The translations under genes and the position numbers were made by a program. The notes under the pieces were generated by a model. It was not told where the DNA came from. It ran no database searches and worked only from the letters and a program-made list of their open reading frames with translations. Shown in pieces: positions 11,372 to 21,943 of a stretch of DNA of 64,000 bases. Numbering within the stretch: the first letter of the stretch is position 1; each line of letters starts with the position of its first letter. Origin of the DNA: Turritopsis dohrnii (Eukaryota; Cnidaria; Hydrozoa; Anthoathecata; Oceaniidae); contig BQMF02000047.1 in NCBI GenBank assembly GCA_027922465.2, forward strand, positions 682,001-746,000, given 5' to 3'.

Positions 11372-12495
11372 CAGGGCCGGCGAATCCACCCCCACCCCCA
11401 ACTTTTTTGCTAAGAAAAAACTTTTTCTTTGTTCTAACATGCGCAATTGTGAGTTGTAATCGCTTTTCGAGAATCCTCCAAATGTAGTGCGTATATTGTC
11501 GCGAGCCCTCATTTTGACATTTGAAAAAAATGAAAGCAGTGTGGTGTTGTTGTTACCTTACCATCCAAGTACCGTTCAATAGCACTACCGAGAAATTTAC
11601 TTCGAAATCTTGGACGTTACAATTAATTCCATAAAAGATCGTTTCAATCAATTGAGTTTTTAAGTTTAACAAGCTTTCGAAAACCTTTTGCTGGAAGCTA
11701 TCAACCTCACTGCAACTGACGAGACAACAAGTATTTTGGAGAAATACAAGGATGAAGTCGACATGGATATGCTTAGAATAGAAGCAAACATTTTGCGAAC
11801 TGTTCTTGGTGACAAGAAAGCTGTATGTTTCAAAGACATTTACAAAGCTGTAAAAGGATGCTCCGTCGCTACCCGAGATCTCATGGCAAGCATCGTCCAC
11901 GTGATAAAGATGCTGTTGATTAATCCTGCCACATCGTGTACACCCGAAAGAACGTTTTCAACGGCACGGAGACTGAAAACATGGTTGCGCTCGACGATGA
12001 AAAGTATGCGTTTTAATGCGCTTTCATTGCTACATGTTCATAAGGATTTTGCTGACAAACTTGATTTAAATGATGTAGGTAACGAGTTTGTAGGTGCTAG
12101 AGAGTATCGATACAACATTTTTGGCACATTCTGACTTTATTTTATAGTTAAGGGATAATTATATATATTTATTAGCTTTCAGGGGCGGGCGTGTTTATGC
12201 CCAACTTCTAAATTTAGCTACGAATTTATTTGTACGATTCTGTTAATACTGTTACTCTGTTCATCTGCATAAAATGTATTTTTTGATTTTTAATGATTGC
12301 GTTTTTTTAAAAAGTATAAGTTTTGCATCCATTAAGGTTTTTTCATATTAGTATCCGATCAAAAATTTCGAAAAAGGCTATTTCAGAGGCCCAAATTCAA
12401 AAATTTTCTCGGGCCGTCGGTCCCAATCATGGTGGGGCCTCCTAGGATACTATATATATTTGCCCCCACTTTCATATTCGATTCGCCGGCCCTGT
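11372..12495 (+). mobile_element. Decayed hAT DNA transposon
   Basis: Bounded by inverted termini CAGGGCCGGCGAATC (11372-11386) and GATTCGCCGGCCCTG (12481-12495), a classic hAT end. The flanking TCTAT occurs on both sides (11367-11371 and 12496-12500), consistent with a 5-bp target duplication; the usual 8 bp is not seen. The element encloses the C-terminal part of a hAT transposase. At 1.1 kb it is an internally deleted, non-autonomous copy. Confidence 0.85.
11583..12134 (+). pseudogene. hAT transposase C-terminal fragment
   Basis: The open part from about 11688 encodes ~148 residues with the hAT dimerisation signature (LLINPATSCTPERTFSTARR then TWLRSTM...RFNALSLLHVHKD). The same frame can be followed upstream to 11583 (HYREIYFEILDVTINSIKDR), interrupted by two TAA stops shortly before 11688. 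The N-terminal zinc finger and catalytic core are absent. Full-length transposases of this type would bind the CAGGGCCGGC termini and excise the element; this copy cannot. No ATG start is assigned. Confidence 0.85.
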
Positions 12496-13274
12496 CTATT
12501 GATTGATTGAAACATACAAATAAGTTTGGCTCATTTACAACCTTAAGAAACCCTGGGTAGGAGGTTGGGTCAGTTATAATGCAAATGTTATGTGAGGACT
12601 GGCGTGTGTTGTATTTTGCTACTGATAACATTTATTTTTACTACCAGTGATATTTTTTGTTGTTGCTAGTGAACAAGATATAAAATCCTATCAATTCCAG
12701 CACGTATTTTGCTACTGTTACTGGATGGCCCATTTTCAAGAATTGAACTATTTTTTTCCCCCTAATTATTCGTGTGGGTAAAGTTTAAAAAAACTTTCTT
12801 TTTCCCTCTAATTACAGTGCAGATTTTTTTTCCAGGGAAAAAAAATCAATTAAAAATTCTTTTATGGCTTCTTTCTCCAACTAATATATGCATAATAACA
12901 ATATATATGAGTCACAAATGAGTCACCATCTTCTTCGACATCTCGAAAGTGCTTGCTAATAAACTTATTTTGGCAAAATTTTTCCCTGAGGTATCGTTTC
13001 TCTTTGTAAATAGCGCAAACGTCATTAATGTGCAGTTTGAAATCGTAATTCATGAAAAGGTCTTTAGCTCCTCGCCTTCTCTTGACTTTAAAGAAGAAAA
13101 AAAGCGGTTTCTTGACTTGCTTGCCTGACGTCTTGAAGCAATGAACGATACGATAAATGATAGAACGAAAATTCGAGTTATATATTATCGACTTATCGAA
13201 ATATTCATGTTTTCGAGACTCGAGTTATTGAGAGTTCTTTTTTCCTTACCGAGTGCATAAGAGTCTACTGTATT
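12496..13274. other. Intergenic, nothing recognised
   Basis: AT-rich DNA with T-runs between the hAT element and the palindrome-rich element. Only short, unconvincing ORFs are present. Confidence 0.4.
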
Positions 13275-14018
13275 CTACGGAAGCGTATTGGTGCCATCTA
13301 TTTTTTTGACATAGAATTTCTATGTAATGTCAAATTCAAGCTTTATAAAAAATTTTCACATTACATAAAATTTTTTATGTGATGTGAAATTATAACGCGG
13401 ACTTTTTTTCACTTCACATAGCTAAGTCAAGTCAAATTTTTTTCAAAATTTCTAAAAAAATTTTGACATAAGTTGATGTACATTAAAAGTTCACTGTATG
13501 TGCTTTTTAACCATTAACTGGATTTAAAAGCTGAAGCAAAACAAAACAAAACGTGCGCTGTAAAAATGGCCGCAAAAATGTCTTCTAACGATGAGGTGAG
13601 ACGACTTTCTGTTCTCCTAACGAAAAACGTTTAAGGGATTCAATTTAACTAGGAATACTTACTTTCCGCCATGGTTTATATTCTTCTCTGTCGTTTAGCT
13701 TGTTGACATACACATGATATCATAACCTCCACACAGCCTCGTGCCACTTAACAACACATCACTTCAAGAGCCTTACTATGGCATGTCAAATTTATGAAAA
13801 TTATAAATTTGACATGACATAGCGTTTACATGTCAAAATCAAAACAAATTTATTTTGACTTGACATAGCAATTTATGTAAAGTGAAAAAAGTGAAAAAAA
13901 CAAATTTCACATCACATAGAATTTTCTATGTGAAGTGAAAATTTTTATGAAATTAAATTTGACATTAGATAGCAATTTTATGTCACGAAAATAACATGGC
14001 ACCAATACGCTTCCGTAG
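13275..14018. mobile_element. Palindrome-rich terminal-inverted-repeat element (MITE-like)
   Basis: Perfect 23-bp inverted ends: 13275-13297 (CTACGGAAGCGTATTGGTGCCAT) and its complement at 13996-14018. TATT flanks both sides (13271-13274, 14019-14022), a possible target duplication. Inside are several nested palindromes built from TGACATAG/CTATGTCA and TTTCACAT/ATGTGAAA words (13307-13332, 13353-13389, 13782-13816, about 13904-13943). The middle, roughly 13500-13770, is more ordinary sequence. No transposase is encoded. Confidence 0.85.
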
Positions 14019-14300
14019 TATTCAATTTGTCATCACTTGTTTCGTGTTTCCAAGGCACAATTAATCTTTGGGGACACGGAAACAAATTTTCATGCGATTG
14101 CAACATGAAGACAATTTTGTTACAAATGTTTTGACATGTTACTATGAAACATTTTTTAGCGAAAATTTTATTGTGCTAAATTCAAATCCTGTATTCTGAA
14201 AGCTTCAGTGGAATAACTAAATTAACAGACAATCTCAGAGTATATGGTATAATTGTAAATTATTATTAAAAAATATCTAATTTATTTTCCATAGAAAAAT

Positions 14301-14837
14301 ATGCAACCTATCAAAATGAACAAACTGAAGGAGAGTATAAGCAGCGATGTAGGAGAGATACGCAATTGCGTGTCGTTGAAGCAACTCGTTCACCACACCA
14401 AGTCAGAACCAATCAAAGTCGCATGTACGACAGCAGTTGTTAGCCGTCCTGAATATTTTGGGGAAGAATATCATGGTCATATTACACTGAAGGCAGAAAA
14501 AACACTTCTTTCTGGCAAAACAGGTCGGTTTTTAGTACGTGACCGAATGAGGCCAACAAAGCAACACGAGTTTATCCTAGCTTACAATCATCACGAGAAT
14601 AAGATTAGACATGTAAAAATGAGCTACGACGTTCAGCGAAAAGTATTTCAAACTAATTATATGAAAGGAAAAGACTTTCGAACGGTTATAGAGTTAATGA
14701 AAGATTTGGTTCGAACCACTGACGCAAGTAAAAAAGGATTCGATAAGCGATCTGACGAACAGGACTCCTTGTGCGATGAATGCGATAAACTGTTATGCGG
14801 AACGGTGAATCCTGCTTTTAAATCCGAAGACAAATGA
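14301..14837 (+). CDS. Truncated SH2 paralogue with degenerate C1 remnant
   Basis: A 178-residue ORF starting right after a good splice acceptor (ttttccatag at 14285-14294), which implies an upstream non-coding exon. Residues ~35-140 match the SH2 of the gene at 6889 (SEPIKVACT, YFGEEYHGHIT, FLVRD with Arg80, ELMKDLV). The C1 region survives only as CDECDKLLCG...FKSEDK: the first His is gone, two Cys remain (158, 161), the third and fourth zinc Cys are Ser175 and Lys178, and the protein stops there. It should bind phosphotyrosine but not zinc or diacylglycerol. It is either a decaying duplicate or an SH2-only protein; the open SH2 frame favours some constraint. Confidence 0.7.
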   Translation: MQPIKMNKLKESISSDVGEIRNCVSLKQLVHHTKSEPIKVACTTAVVSRPEYFGEEYHGHITLKAEKTLLSGKTGRFLVRDRMRPTKQHEFILAYNHHENKIRHVKMSYDVQRKVFQTNYMKGKDFRTVIELMKDLVRTTDASKKGFDKRSDEQDSLCDECDKLLCGTVNPAFKSEDK

Positions 14838-14891
14838 ATATATGCCCTGAATGGTTCAATATTTACGTCATTTTCCATCTAGTAAGGGTCA

Positions 14892-14976
14892 AGCCTCGTT
14901 CAGACCTGGGGATTACGACGATTACGACGATTAAAAAATAAATTAATCGTCGTAACCGCTAGGTCTAAACCAAGCT
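14892..14976. mobile_element. Short fold-back element, Harbinger-like ends
   Basis: About 34-bp imperfect inverted arms (AGCCTCGTTCAGACC... and ...GGTCTAAACCAAGCT) enclose a short AT-rich loop and GATTACGACGATTA / TAATCGTCGTAAC inner arms. A TCA triplet flanks both ends, a 3-bp duplication as in PIF/Harbinger elements. Its AGCTTGGT end resembles that of 20430-21117. Confidence 0.6.
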
Positions 14977-15130
14977 TCAAACATTGGCTGGTTTAAAATG
15001 AGAAAAACGGCGACTTTTTAATGAATGATGACGTAACATCTTGAACGTCATAACATTTTGTGATTTCCATTATGATAAAAAAGTGCTATGATTGTTACAA
15101 TGCAGTGGGCACTTACGGAACCAGAGATTT

Positions 15131-15502
15131 TGTCCGCTTTAGAGAGGTGTCCGCCTTGGAGAGGGTTTGCTTATTTTGGCCAGAAAATCGAAGAAATTCT
15201 ACTCGTAAGTCGTGGACCCATTAGGCATGCCTATATTACCCTTTGCTATTGCCCAGTTAGGTACAAATCTTTCATAAAATGAAATTTGACCAGAAAATAA
15301 ACATATTGAAAATATTGTAAACAGATGTTTACAATAAGAAAAAGAAATAAAATACTGAATTTTGATGTTCTTCTCCAAATTTTTCGGTGTCCGCTTTATA
15401 GAGGTAAATTTTAGGGAGAATTTTCGTGCGGGACCTGGAAAAAATGTCCGCTTTAAGGAGGTGTCCGCTTTAGAGGATGTCCACTTTTAGGAGATTCCAC
15501 TG
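15131..15502. repeat. Array of 'tgtccgctttagagagg' words, transposon end
   Basis: The unit (G)TCCGCTTTAGAGAGG and variants recur about six times (15131-15165 and 15385-15490), ending in AGGAGATTCCACTG followed by TA. Subterminal repeats of this kind with a CAGTGGAA...TA end are familiar from pogo/Tc1-type elements of animal genomes. No matching opposite end or transposase is seen. Confidence 0.55.
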
Positions 15503-15504
15503 TA

Positions 15505-16492
15505 TTAGAGATGTGAAGATCGAAAATGAAAGTATGACGAAAGTAAATAACAAGGTTAATGTCTCCCGTTTGCAAAAAATCTCCAAAGATTCGCGATCAA
15601 AATAAGTTTAAACTTTTTTCTCGGCTTTTTTTTGTTTTCTTAATCAGACGTCAATACGAGGCTCATTTTACTCTGAAAATTTTACAATTCAATAGTAGTA
15701 AGACTATCAATTTGCTGTCATTTCAAAACTACAATATGTGGCAAAAGTGAAAAAGAAATGTAAATTGGCCCTCCCCCTAGAAATCAATGTTGTGCTATAC
15801 TTATAGGACAGCCACAACGCCTGTACAACATTGTTGGGGGGAGGAGAATTGCAGCTCCAACTTAAAGTTTTGCCACTGAAAAAGTGAGATCATTTTGATG
15901 GTGTTCAACCAATGTCAGAACATTAAACCCATTTCCTAAATGTTTGATATGAAACTAAAGAGAAACAAATTCCTAGAATCAAGATTGTAAACAAAATGGT
16001 TGAGATTTGACTTCTGGACTGAAAAAATAACATTCGAGTAGGACTTCAGTTAAATTTTAACTGGAACGCAAAAGGCTTTGGTGCCACATATCTAACTAGT
16101 ATGAAAAAAACAAAGTAGATACTACAACTGTGCGACTTTTTGATGACACTTTCACTAACCAAATTTCCGCGCGCTTTTTTAACGTCTTTGACGGTGTTTT
16201 CTGACGCGATTGAGTTGTCATGACAACTTGAACAACCTATCATTAAAGAAATCAAAAACAAAACAGAAGCAACAGTCTCTTCGCTAACAAATCGTCATAA
16301 TAGAGATCGTAAAGAACTTTTGCGATATTTAGCATATTTAACATATTTAGATCTTTAACTACACGCCAATATTTCTTTTACGTCTGAGGTTGAAAATAAT
16401 GATTGTATTTCCTTTCTTGACGTTAATTCTAGTCGTATTTATCACATCACTTAATCGTAAAGTCACTTTTAGTCTACAAATGCCAGCTTTTG
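15505..16492. other. Intergenic, nothing recognised
   Basis: No gene seen. An imperfect inverted pair (CCTCCCCCTA...CAATGTTGT and ACAACATTGTTGGGGGGAGG, about 15771-15845) is probably a degraded fold-back element. Confidence 0.4.
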
Positions 16493-16933
16493 GATGCGGC
16501 GTTTAATAGAGGGCGGCGTTCATTAGAGGGTGGCGTTTAGTACAAAATGAAAAATTGGATAGAAGCAAACTTAAACAACAATGTTTCCTTACCCTAAAAA
16601 ACGTTACAAAAGATTGTGTGAAAATGTTTTACACAAAAGATATGTTCATAAAAATGTCAAAGAAGATCAATATCACTGCCGTCGTTCTCTTCTATGGGAT
16701 GAAAACTTTTATAGCAATTAATCTTAATTGATCTCAATTAATCTCAACACATCTTATACTGATGCATACCTGAAAAAAAATACAACTATTAAACTATTAA
16801 ATTCTTGTTTAGCCTGTTTTCTAATAAACGCGGCATTTATTAGAGGGCGGCGTTCACTACAAATGTTCGGCTATAAGTGCGACGTTTTATAGAGGGCGAC
16901 GTTTATCAGAGGGCGGCGTTTATCAGAGGAAAT
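16493..16933. repeat. Repeat of the 'gcggcgtttattagaggg' family, copy 2
   Basis: Two blocks, 16493-16540 and 16821-16933, contain tandem variants of GGCGTTTATTAGAGGGCGGCGTT, ending in CAGAGGAAAT. On the minus strand this reads ATTTCCTCTGATAAACGCCGCCC, matching 10960-10980 and 58160-58246. The ~280 bp between the blocks is unlike the unit. The Penelope fragment abuts the right edge. Confidence 0.6.
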
Positions 16934-16934
16934 A

Positions 16935-17453
16935 AGTTTTATAGCTGATGAATATAAACATGGATTAGTCTTTTCGCTTTTATATCGTATTTTTCGCATT
17001 TCTTCTGACTGCAAAATGTTTCATGTCGAAGTTGCCAAGTTAAAAGATATTCTTCTTAGAAATGAGTACCCTCATAGTCTGCTCGATAGATGTATCAGAT
17101 TGTTTTTGAATAAGGTTCTCATTCCTAAATCGATAAAATCCTCGGTTGATAAGAAAATGTTACACTTGTATTTACCCTATTTAGGAAACTTATCACTGAA
17201 TATTCATAGTAAGCTTGTTAAAGTGGTGCAAAGGTCTTCCAATATGTGTGACCTTATTTTTAGTTCACAATCTCGTATGTCCTCGTTTTTTAGGTTCAAA
17301 GACCGTGTTCCTAAGTCCTTACTTTCAAATGTAGTGTACAGAATTACGTGTAGTAGCTGCAATGTTTCTTATTGTGGTAAGACCACTAGACATTTGAAAG
17401 TTAGAGCTTCTGAACACCTGGGTGTGTCCCCGTTAGGGATTGTTCACAAATGA
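16935..17453 (+). pseudogene. Penelope-like retroelement fragment with GIY-YIG endonuclease start
   Basis: About 172 codons in one frame, entering without a start (FIADEYKHGLVFSLLYRIF). It resembles the thumb and C-terminal part of Penelope-like elements, ending with VVYRITCSSCNVSYCGKTTRHLKVRASEHLG. That segment has the Tyr...Tyr-x-Gly spacing and the Arg of a GIY-YIG nuclease (YCGKTTRHLKVR). The frame stops soon after and the rest of the endonuclease is not recoverable downstream. 5'-truncated and 3'-decayed. Assignment rests on recalled family pattern. Confidence 0.7.
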
Positions 17454-18429
17454 CGTCAACCACTTTTTCAAGGTTTTATTTGAATATTAAATAAAATCGA
17501 ACGTGTCGTAACAAGGACGTAGAAGTAGAATTTTTGTCAATTATGAGAAATTTGTTTTTGCCTCTCCTAAAAATTGAAAATGATGTTGAAATTATAGATT
17601 TTGAGTGCTTTTATAGGCAATCTAGAGGTAGTATTTTTCCGATGGGGCCTCTTTCGATAATACAGATTTATTGAGATTTTGTCGCTGTCATTAATTCGTT
17701 TTCAACCACACTTTTCTCTAATTCTTTCCCGGGGTTCTTCATGTAAAGGACTTTACCTCACGTCTGGTGAAGCCATTAACGTAGCCATAAGTTTCGTCAC
17801 AACATTTTACGAGAGAAACAGTTTTCTACCTTGAAGTAAATTAAAGTAGAACTTTTGCTGACGTGTGATTAGTTAAGATCAGGATTTACTTACTGTCAAA
17901 ACCAGCTTAAAAGCAACAAACTTCGTATAACTAGAAATTGAAGACACATAAGGATTTCTTTTACAATTCTTTTTACGGTAGCAGCGATAACGAATACCGT
18001 ATTAAAACACCCGTGGACTCCTCCTCCTCCTCCTCCTCCTCCTCCTCCTCCTCCTACTCCGGCCGAAATGGCAATTAGTCTGCGATTTAGAGTCTGCGAG
18101 TCCCCGTTAAAAACTCAATATACATTCTAATGAACAAACGCAGCCTTTTGAATTTTCGAAGGTTTTAAATCACATGCATTTAATTAAAATACGTTTTCTT
18201 TGATATTTTATCACTTAATTGATGAAGGGGAATGGATATTAATCAAATAGGTCTACATAAAGCTGGGACTTTTAGTTACTTATGGTACTGAATCAATGTA
18301 CTTTGACACTTGAAAATAGATATGTTTTTCGTGTCAGTAAAGCACAGACCAGACTTTCTTGTTACATTCTACGTTTGTTAGTTATCTGTTCTGTCTTTTA
18401 TCATCAAGGTTTTCAAAAATCGAGTTAAA
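17454..18429. other. Intergenic with a (CTC)n microsatellite
   Basis: No gene seen. A pure (CTC)n tract lies at 18018-18055. The first ~200 bases may be the decayed 3' part of the Penelope-like fragment. Confidence 0.45.
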
Positions 18430-19068
18430 AAAAGGCAGTTATCTGTTCGAATTCATTTTCGGTTTCAAGAAATTATAATTCAAAACATACATTTGTTTTT
18501 CGAACAAACGAGTTTTTTTTCTACATACCGTAAATATCCGAACAGGTATTTATTTATCCTGGTAGGATTTCTTCTGACGACGAGGAAGATGATATCGATG
18601 TTGTTTAAACTAAAACTAAAAAAACAAGTAAGACGAAACCTAACTTTTTCTTAAATCTTTTTTTCAGTTTTATTTTCCAGGGAAAATTATAAAAATGAAA
18701 GTTACCGTTGTCTTTAATTTGTACAAAATTATGAAAGTTTAATAAGCGCCCAGCATTTATTAAGCGCCCCCTTCTATTAAGCGCCCATGCAAAAAATCCA
18801 AAAATTTAATAAGCGCCCAGGGCGCTTGTTCGGATATTTACGGTAAGCTCTTATAAAAAAAAACGTACGTTATAAACAGCTCATGCATGTATAATTCTTT
18901 TGTCCTCTAATAAATTAAATTGCTGGTGTGTTACAATTAGACCCTATTTACACGAGTTAGTAATTTTAAACATTATCGTTTATGCCTGTTTTCCACCAGT
19001 AAGATATTTCAAGAAATAACGTTTACAGAACTTTTAAGAACTTTAAGTAAAATTTCGAAAGTATTCTT
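18430..19068. repeat. Dispersed repeat R1, copy 2, split by a MITE
   Basis: Aligns with 48-375 on both sides of the insertion at 18528-18843: left part up to 'ttttctaca', right part from 'aagctcttataaa' through 'gtttatgcctgttttccacc' to 'agaactttaag'. Confidence 0.7.
18528..18843. mobile_element. TA-target MITE with pogo/Tc1-like features, nested in R1
   Basis: Inverted ends CCGTAAATATCCGAACA and TGTTCGGATATTTACGG are flanked by TA on both sides (18526-18527, 18844-18845), the signature of Tc1/mariner/pogo-type insertion. Near the left end is a short acidic reading frame ending in SDDEEDDIDVV and a stop (about 18575-18609), resembling the tail of pogo/Tigger transposases. Near the right end are tandem AATAAGCGCCC words. 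Non-autonomous. Confidence 0.85.
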
Positions 19069-20429
19069 GTGGCAAGTACTTTTGCTGCTACCGTTTTGCG
19101 CCATCTGGCTCTTGTTTCTCTAAATTCATCAAACAAGGTTCATTTTATAATAAACCACAGTGTTGAATTTCTAATGTTTTATTATTGTGGATTATCGTTT
19201 TCATTGCTGTCGTAATTTTGTCAGATTTCAAGCAAGCTCGTGAACATTTAAGCAAAGAAGATGTACCATGGATGAACATAAAACATATTTCTATTATGGT
19301 TGGTTTTATGTAGGATGGTTGCATTTATGAATATCCTTTAAGAGGTTTCCTTTTGAAGGATTTTAAGCTTGGGAAGGAACATCATCGGTTTAGAAGAAAA
19401 ATATGTATTTGGTGTTTCAAAATTTAAAGCGCACGACATTCCAATTCCAATTTGTTAAATAAATTAATAATTGAATTCTCTCTTTATTTGGCTCCAAATA
19501 ATACCCCGTTTGTTAATGTCTTCTGAATCACCCTTTCCTGAGTTTTTCTCGCAAAATCAAAATTTACCTCAAATTCCAGAGAAAATTGTTCCAGTTATCG
19601 GGGGTTCCAGTTATGCGGAAAAATTAAAGAGAGTGACTTTAATAATTATATAGCTAAATTAAGCGACTGGGAAAAATGGTTTCCAATGTAAGAAAATCGC
19701 CAACAAAAACGTTTCATTGATTGTCGCTTTCAAAAGATTTTAGCTAAATAATAACTCAATTCATATTTGTTACTTAATTTATTGAAGTATTTTCAAAGTA
19801 AATTCATTAAAATTTTCTTATAAAATAAGAAATAAAAGTATGCTAATCAAAAAGAAAGTGTTATTCTCTTAACAGATTATTGGTTACATGTTGCTATAGG
19901 TTACAAAAGCAAACTTTTACTTCGTAAAGATAACATTTTATAGTTTTTAATTTTAGAATGGAAAATGGATTTTAGGAAATGTGCATCAATATAAATCATC
20001 TGATTAATCATCAATCTATTTTTTCTCCCCCTCTCATAACAAAAAAACAACAACCCAGGAAGAGTAAAAGAGAGCAAATAAGACATTAGTCTGGATTTTT
20101 GTTTACAAAATCTTTATGAAAAAGATGGCGGAGAACCATGCGGATGGGTAGTTCTGATTACCCGTTTAATTCGTAATTTTACTCTTGATGAAAGTGCAAA
20201 CATTAAATTACATAAGGATCTCGAGATGTTGTGAAGTTTTAATAAAACTGTGCTTTCATCGTGCATTTTTATGTATCCATGTTTTTATTGACGATTTTCT
20301 CTTGTTTGTGTTGGATCCTGATGGTGTTTTGTGGTGTGTGGTGTAACAGAATTTTAAGGGCGTTTGGCTCTTTAACAATGTCAAATGAAGAGAACATATG
20401 TGTTGCTTTCGACGTTTAAAGTTCTCTAA
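19069..20429. other. Intergenic, nothing recognised
   Basis: Short ORFs only, none resembling a known protein. A duplicated 'ttccagttat' word (about 19589-19614) hints at another decayed transposon end. Confidence 0.4.
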
Positions 20430-21117
20430 AGCTTGGTCCCCACTACGGTGATGAATCTTCGTCACCTCATATTTCGCGGCGATTGTTTTTTATGTCCATT
20501 GCATTGGTGGGGATGGAAAAAAGCGGCAGGATTTTAAAATTCTTCACATATAAAGAACGAAGCGATAGCAAGTGCAATATCAAAACTCTTTTATATTTTA
20601 TCGCTTTTTTTATCGCTTCATTTTCATTGTTTATCTATCTCAAAGAAATACCGCATATAATAAATTCACTGAAGCTCAACATTTTCGTTTTGAATAACAA
20701 CATTCTAAATGTATACTTCAGTAGTAAAGAAAAGTATAAAAATAATTTAAAAAATTAACACCTAGGGCCGTATTTCTTGCAATTTACAAGAAGAAGAAAA
20801 ATTGTGTGAAGAAGTAAAAAAAATAGTTTGTATGATTTTTCTCGTTGTAAAAAAAATTTACGAACCCAAAATCTTCATTTTCGCTTCGCATTTCGTCTTC
20901 AAATTTTTCTTAGTAGGGATATGGTACTAGGAATGAGTAATTTTTTTCTTCTTCCCAACATGTTTACACTTAAACATAAAAATATATTTTTATAAAAATG
21001 CAATAACAGGTGGTGGGGATGAAAAACGACCAAGGAAAGCAATGAAAACAAAGCGAAGAACTTTTTGAAGTTGTCATTCAGGCGATGAACATTCATCGCC
21101 GTAGTGGGGACCAAGCT
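20430..21117. mobile_element. Harbinger-like non-autonomous element
   Basis: Inverted ends AGCTTGGTCCCCACTACGG (from 20430) and CCGTAGTGGGGACCAAGCT (to 21117) extend about 26 bp. TAA is duplicated on both sides (20427-20429, 21118-21120), matching the 3-bp target preference of PIF/Harbinger elements. Internal sequence is AT-rich; a 91-codon frame (about 20483-20758) and one on the opposite strand resemble no known transposase. Confidence 0.8.
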
Positions 21118-21190
21118 TAAAATGTCTTTCTCAAAAAAAATGCATCCAAACATTTGTCATTAATGGTCAATTTCATCCCAAACTAATGAC

Positions 21191-21283
21191 TAATTTTGAT
21201 TCTTCTTAGTTTTGTTTTCATCATTCTATTTTATTTACTTGTAAGCATATAAAAATAAAATAAAACTAAGAAGAATCAAAATT
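21191..21283. repeat. AT-rich hairpin with 21-bp perfect arms
   Basis: 21193-21213 (ATTTTGATTCTTCTTAGTTTT) is the exact complement of 21262-21282, with a 48-base spacer. A one-mismatch extension reaches 26-27 bp. Most likely the core of a small fold-back element. Confidence 0.7.
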
Positions 21284-21943
21284 TTTGTCATTCTTTAAAA
21301 TAAAAATTAAAGTAAGTTAACTACTAGCCATGCGAGAACATAAAAGTAAAACTGTATGTGCATCTTTTTCGCATTATTTTTTCCATGTTTCAGTTCATAT
21401 TGTTAGGTTTATCACAACAATATAAAATTCTCTCTCTCTATCATCAGGTAACCTAATGAAGTCTCATAAGATGTCTCATAAAAATCTAGTGTTACACTTA
21501 GTGGATTTTATATAGTGGCAATTTGTTACCAATGTTCTAGCTTGATACCAGGTCTCTACTATCCTTTTGCAGACAAAGCAGATATTATTCTCTTTTATGA
21601 CTTCTTTATTTTCTAAATTAAATTGATACCCCAAACTATTAAGTACATTTTAATTTTGGTTATAACGTTGTCATAAATTTTTCAATATTTGTAGTTCTTC
21701 AGGTAGATATGCTATCCATTGTGATCTTGTACATACGTAGAATTTCCTTGAACATGCAACAGAATTTTTGTATATGGATATATTGGATTTTCCTTTAAAA
21801 TCAACTATATATACTTAAATTTCTATTTTGTTATGTTATAGATCAAAATAAGTTGATCCTGGTAGTTCCTGCCTACTTTAGCATATGAATGGGTGTCTCC
21901 TAAGGGAGCTACGTCTATATATTTTTTTTAATTAATCGCTTAA
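21284..21943. other. Intergenic, nothing recognised
   Basis: AT-rich. TTAATTAA-type repeats at 21928-21962 probably mark the 3' end of the second LINE, which lies on the minus strand. Confidence 0.4.

Noticed and set aside
15771..15845. Imperfect inverted repeat with CCTCCCCC ends
   Set aside because: Arms too diverged and no target duplication seen to call an element.
18018..18055. CTC repeats as a coding poly-Ser/Leu/Pro tract
   Set aside because: No open frame around it extends into plausible coding sequence; simple microsatellite.
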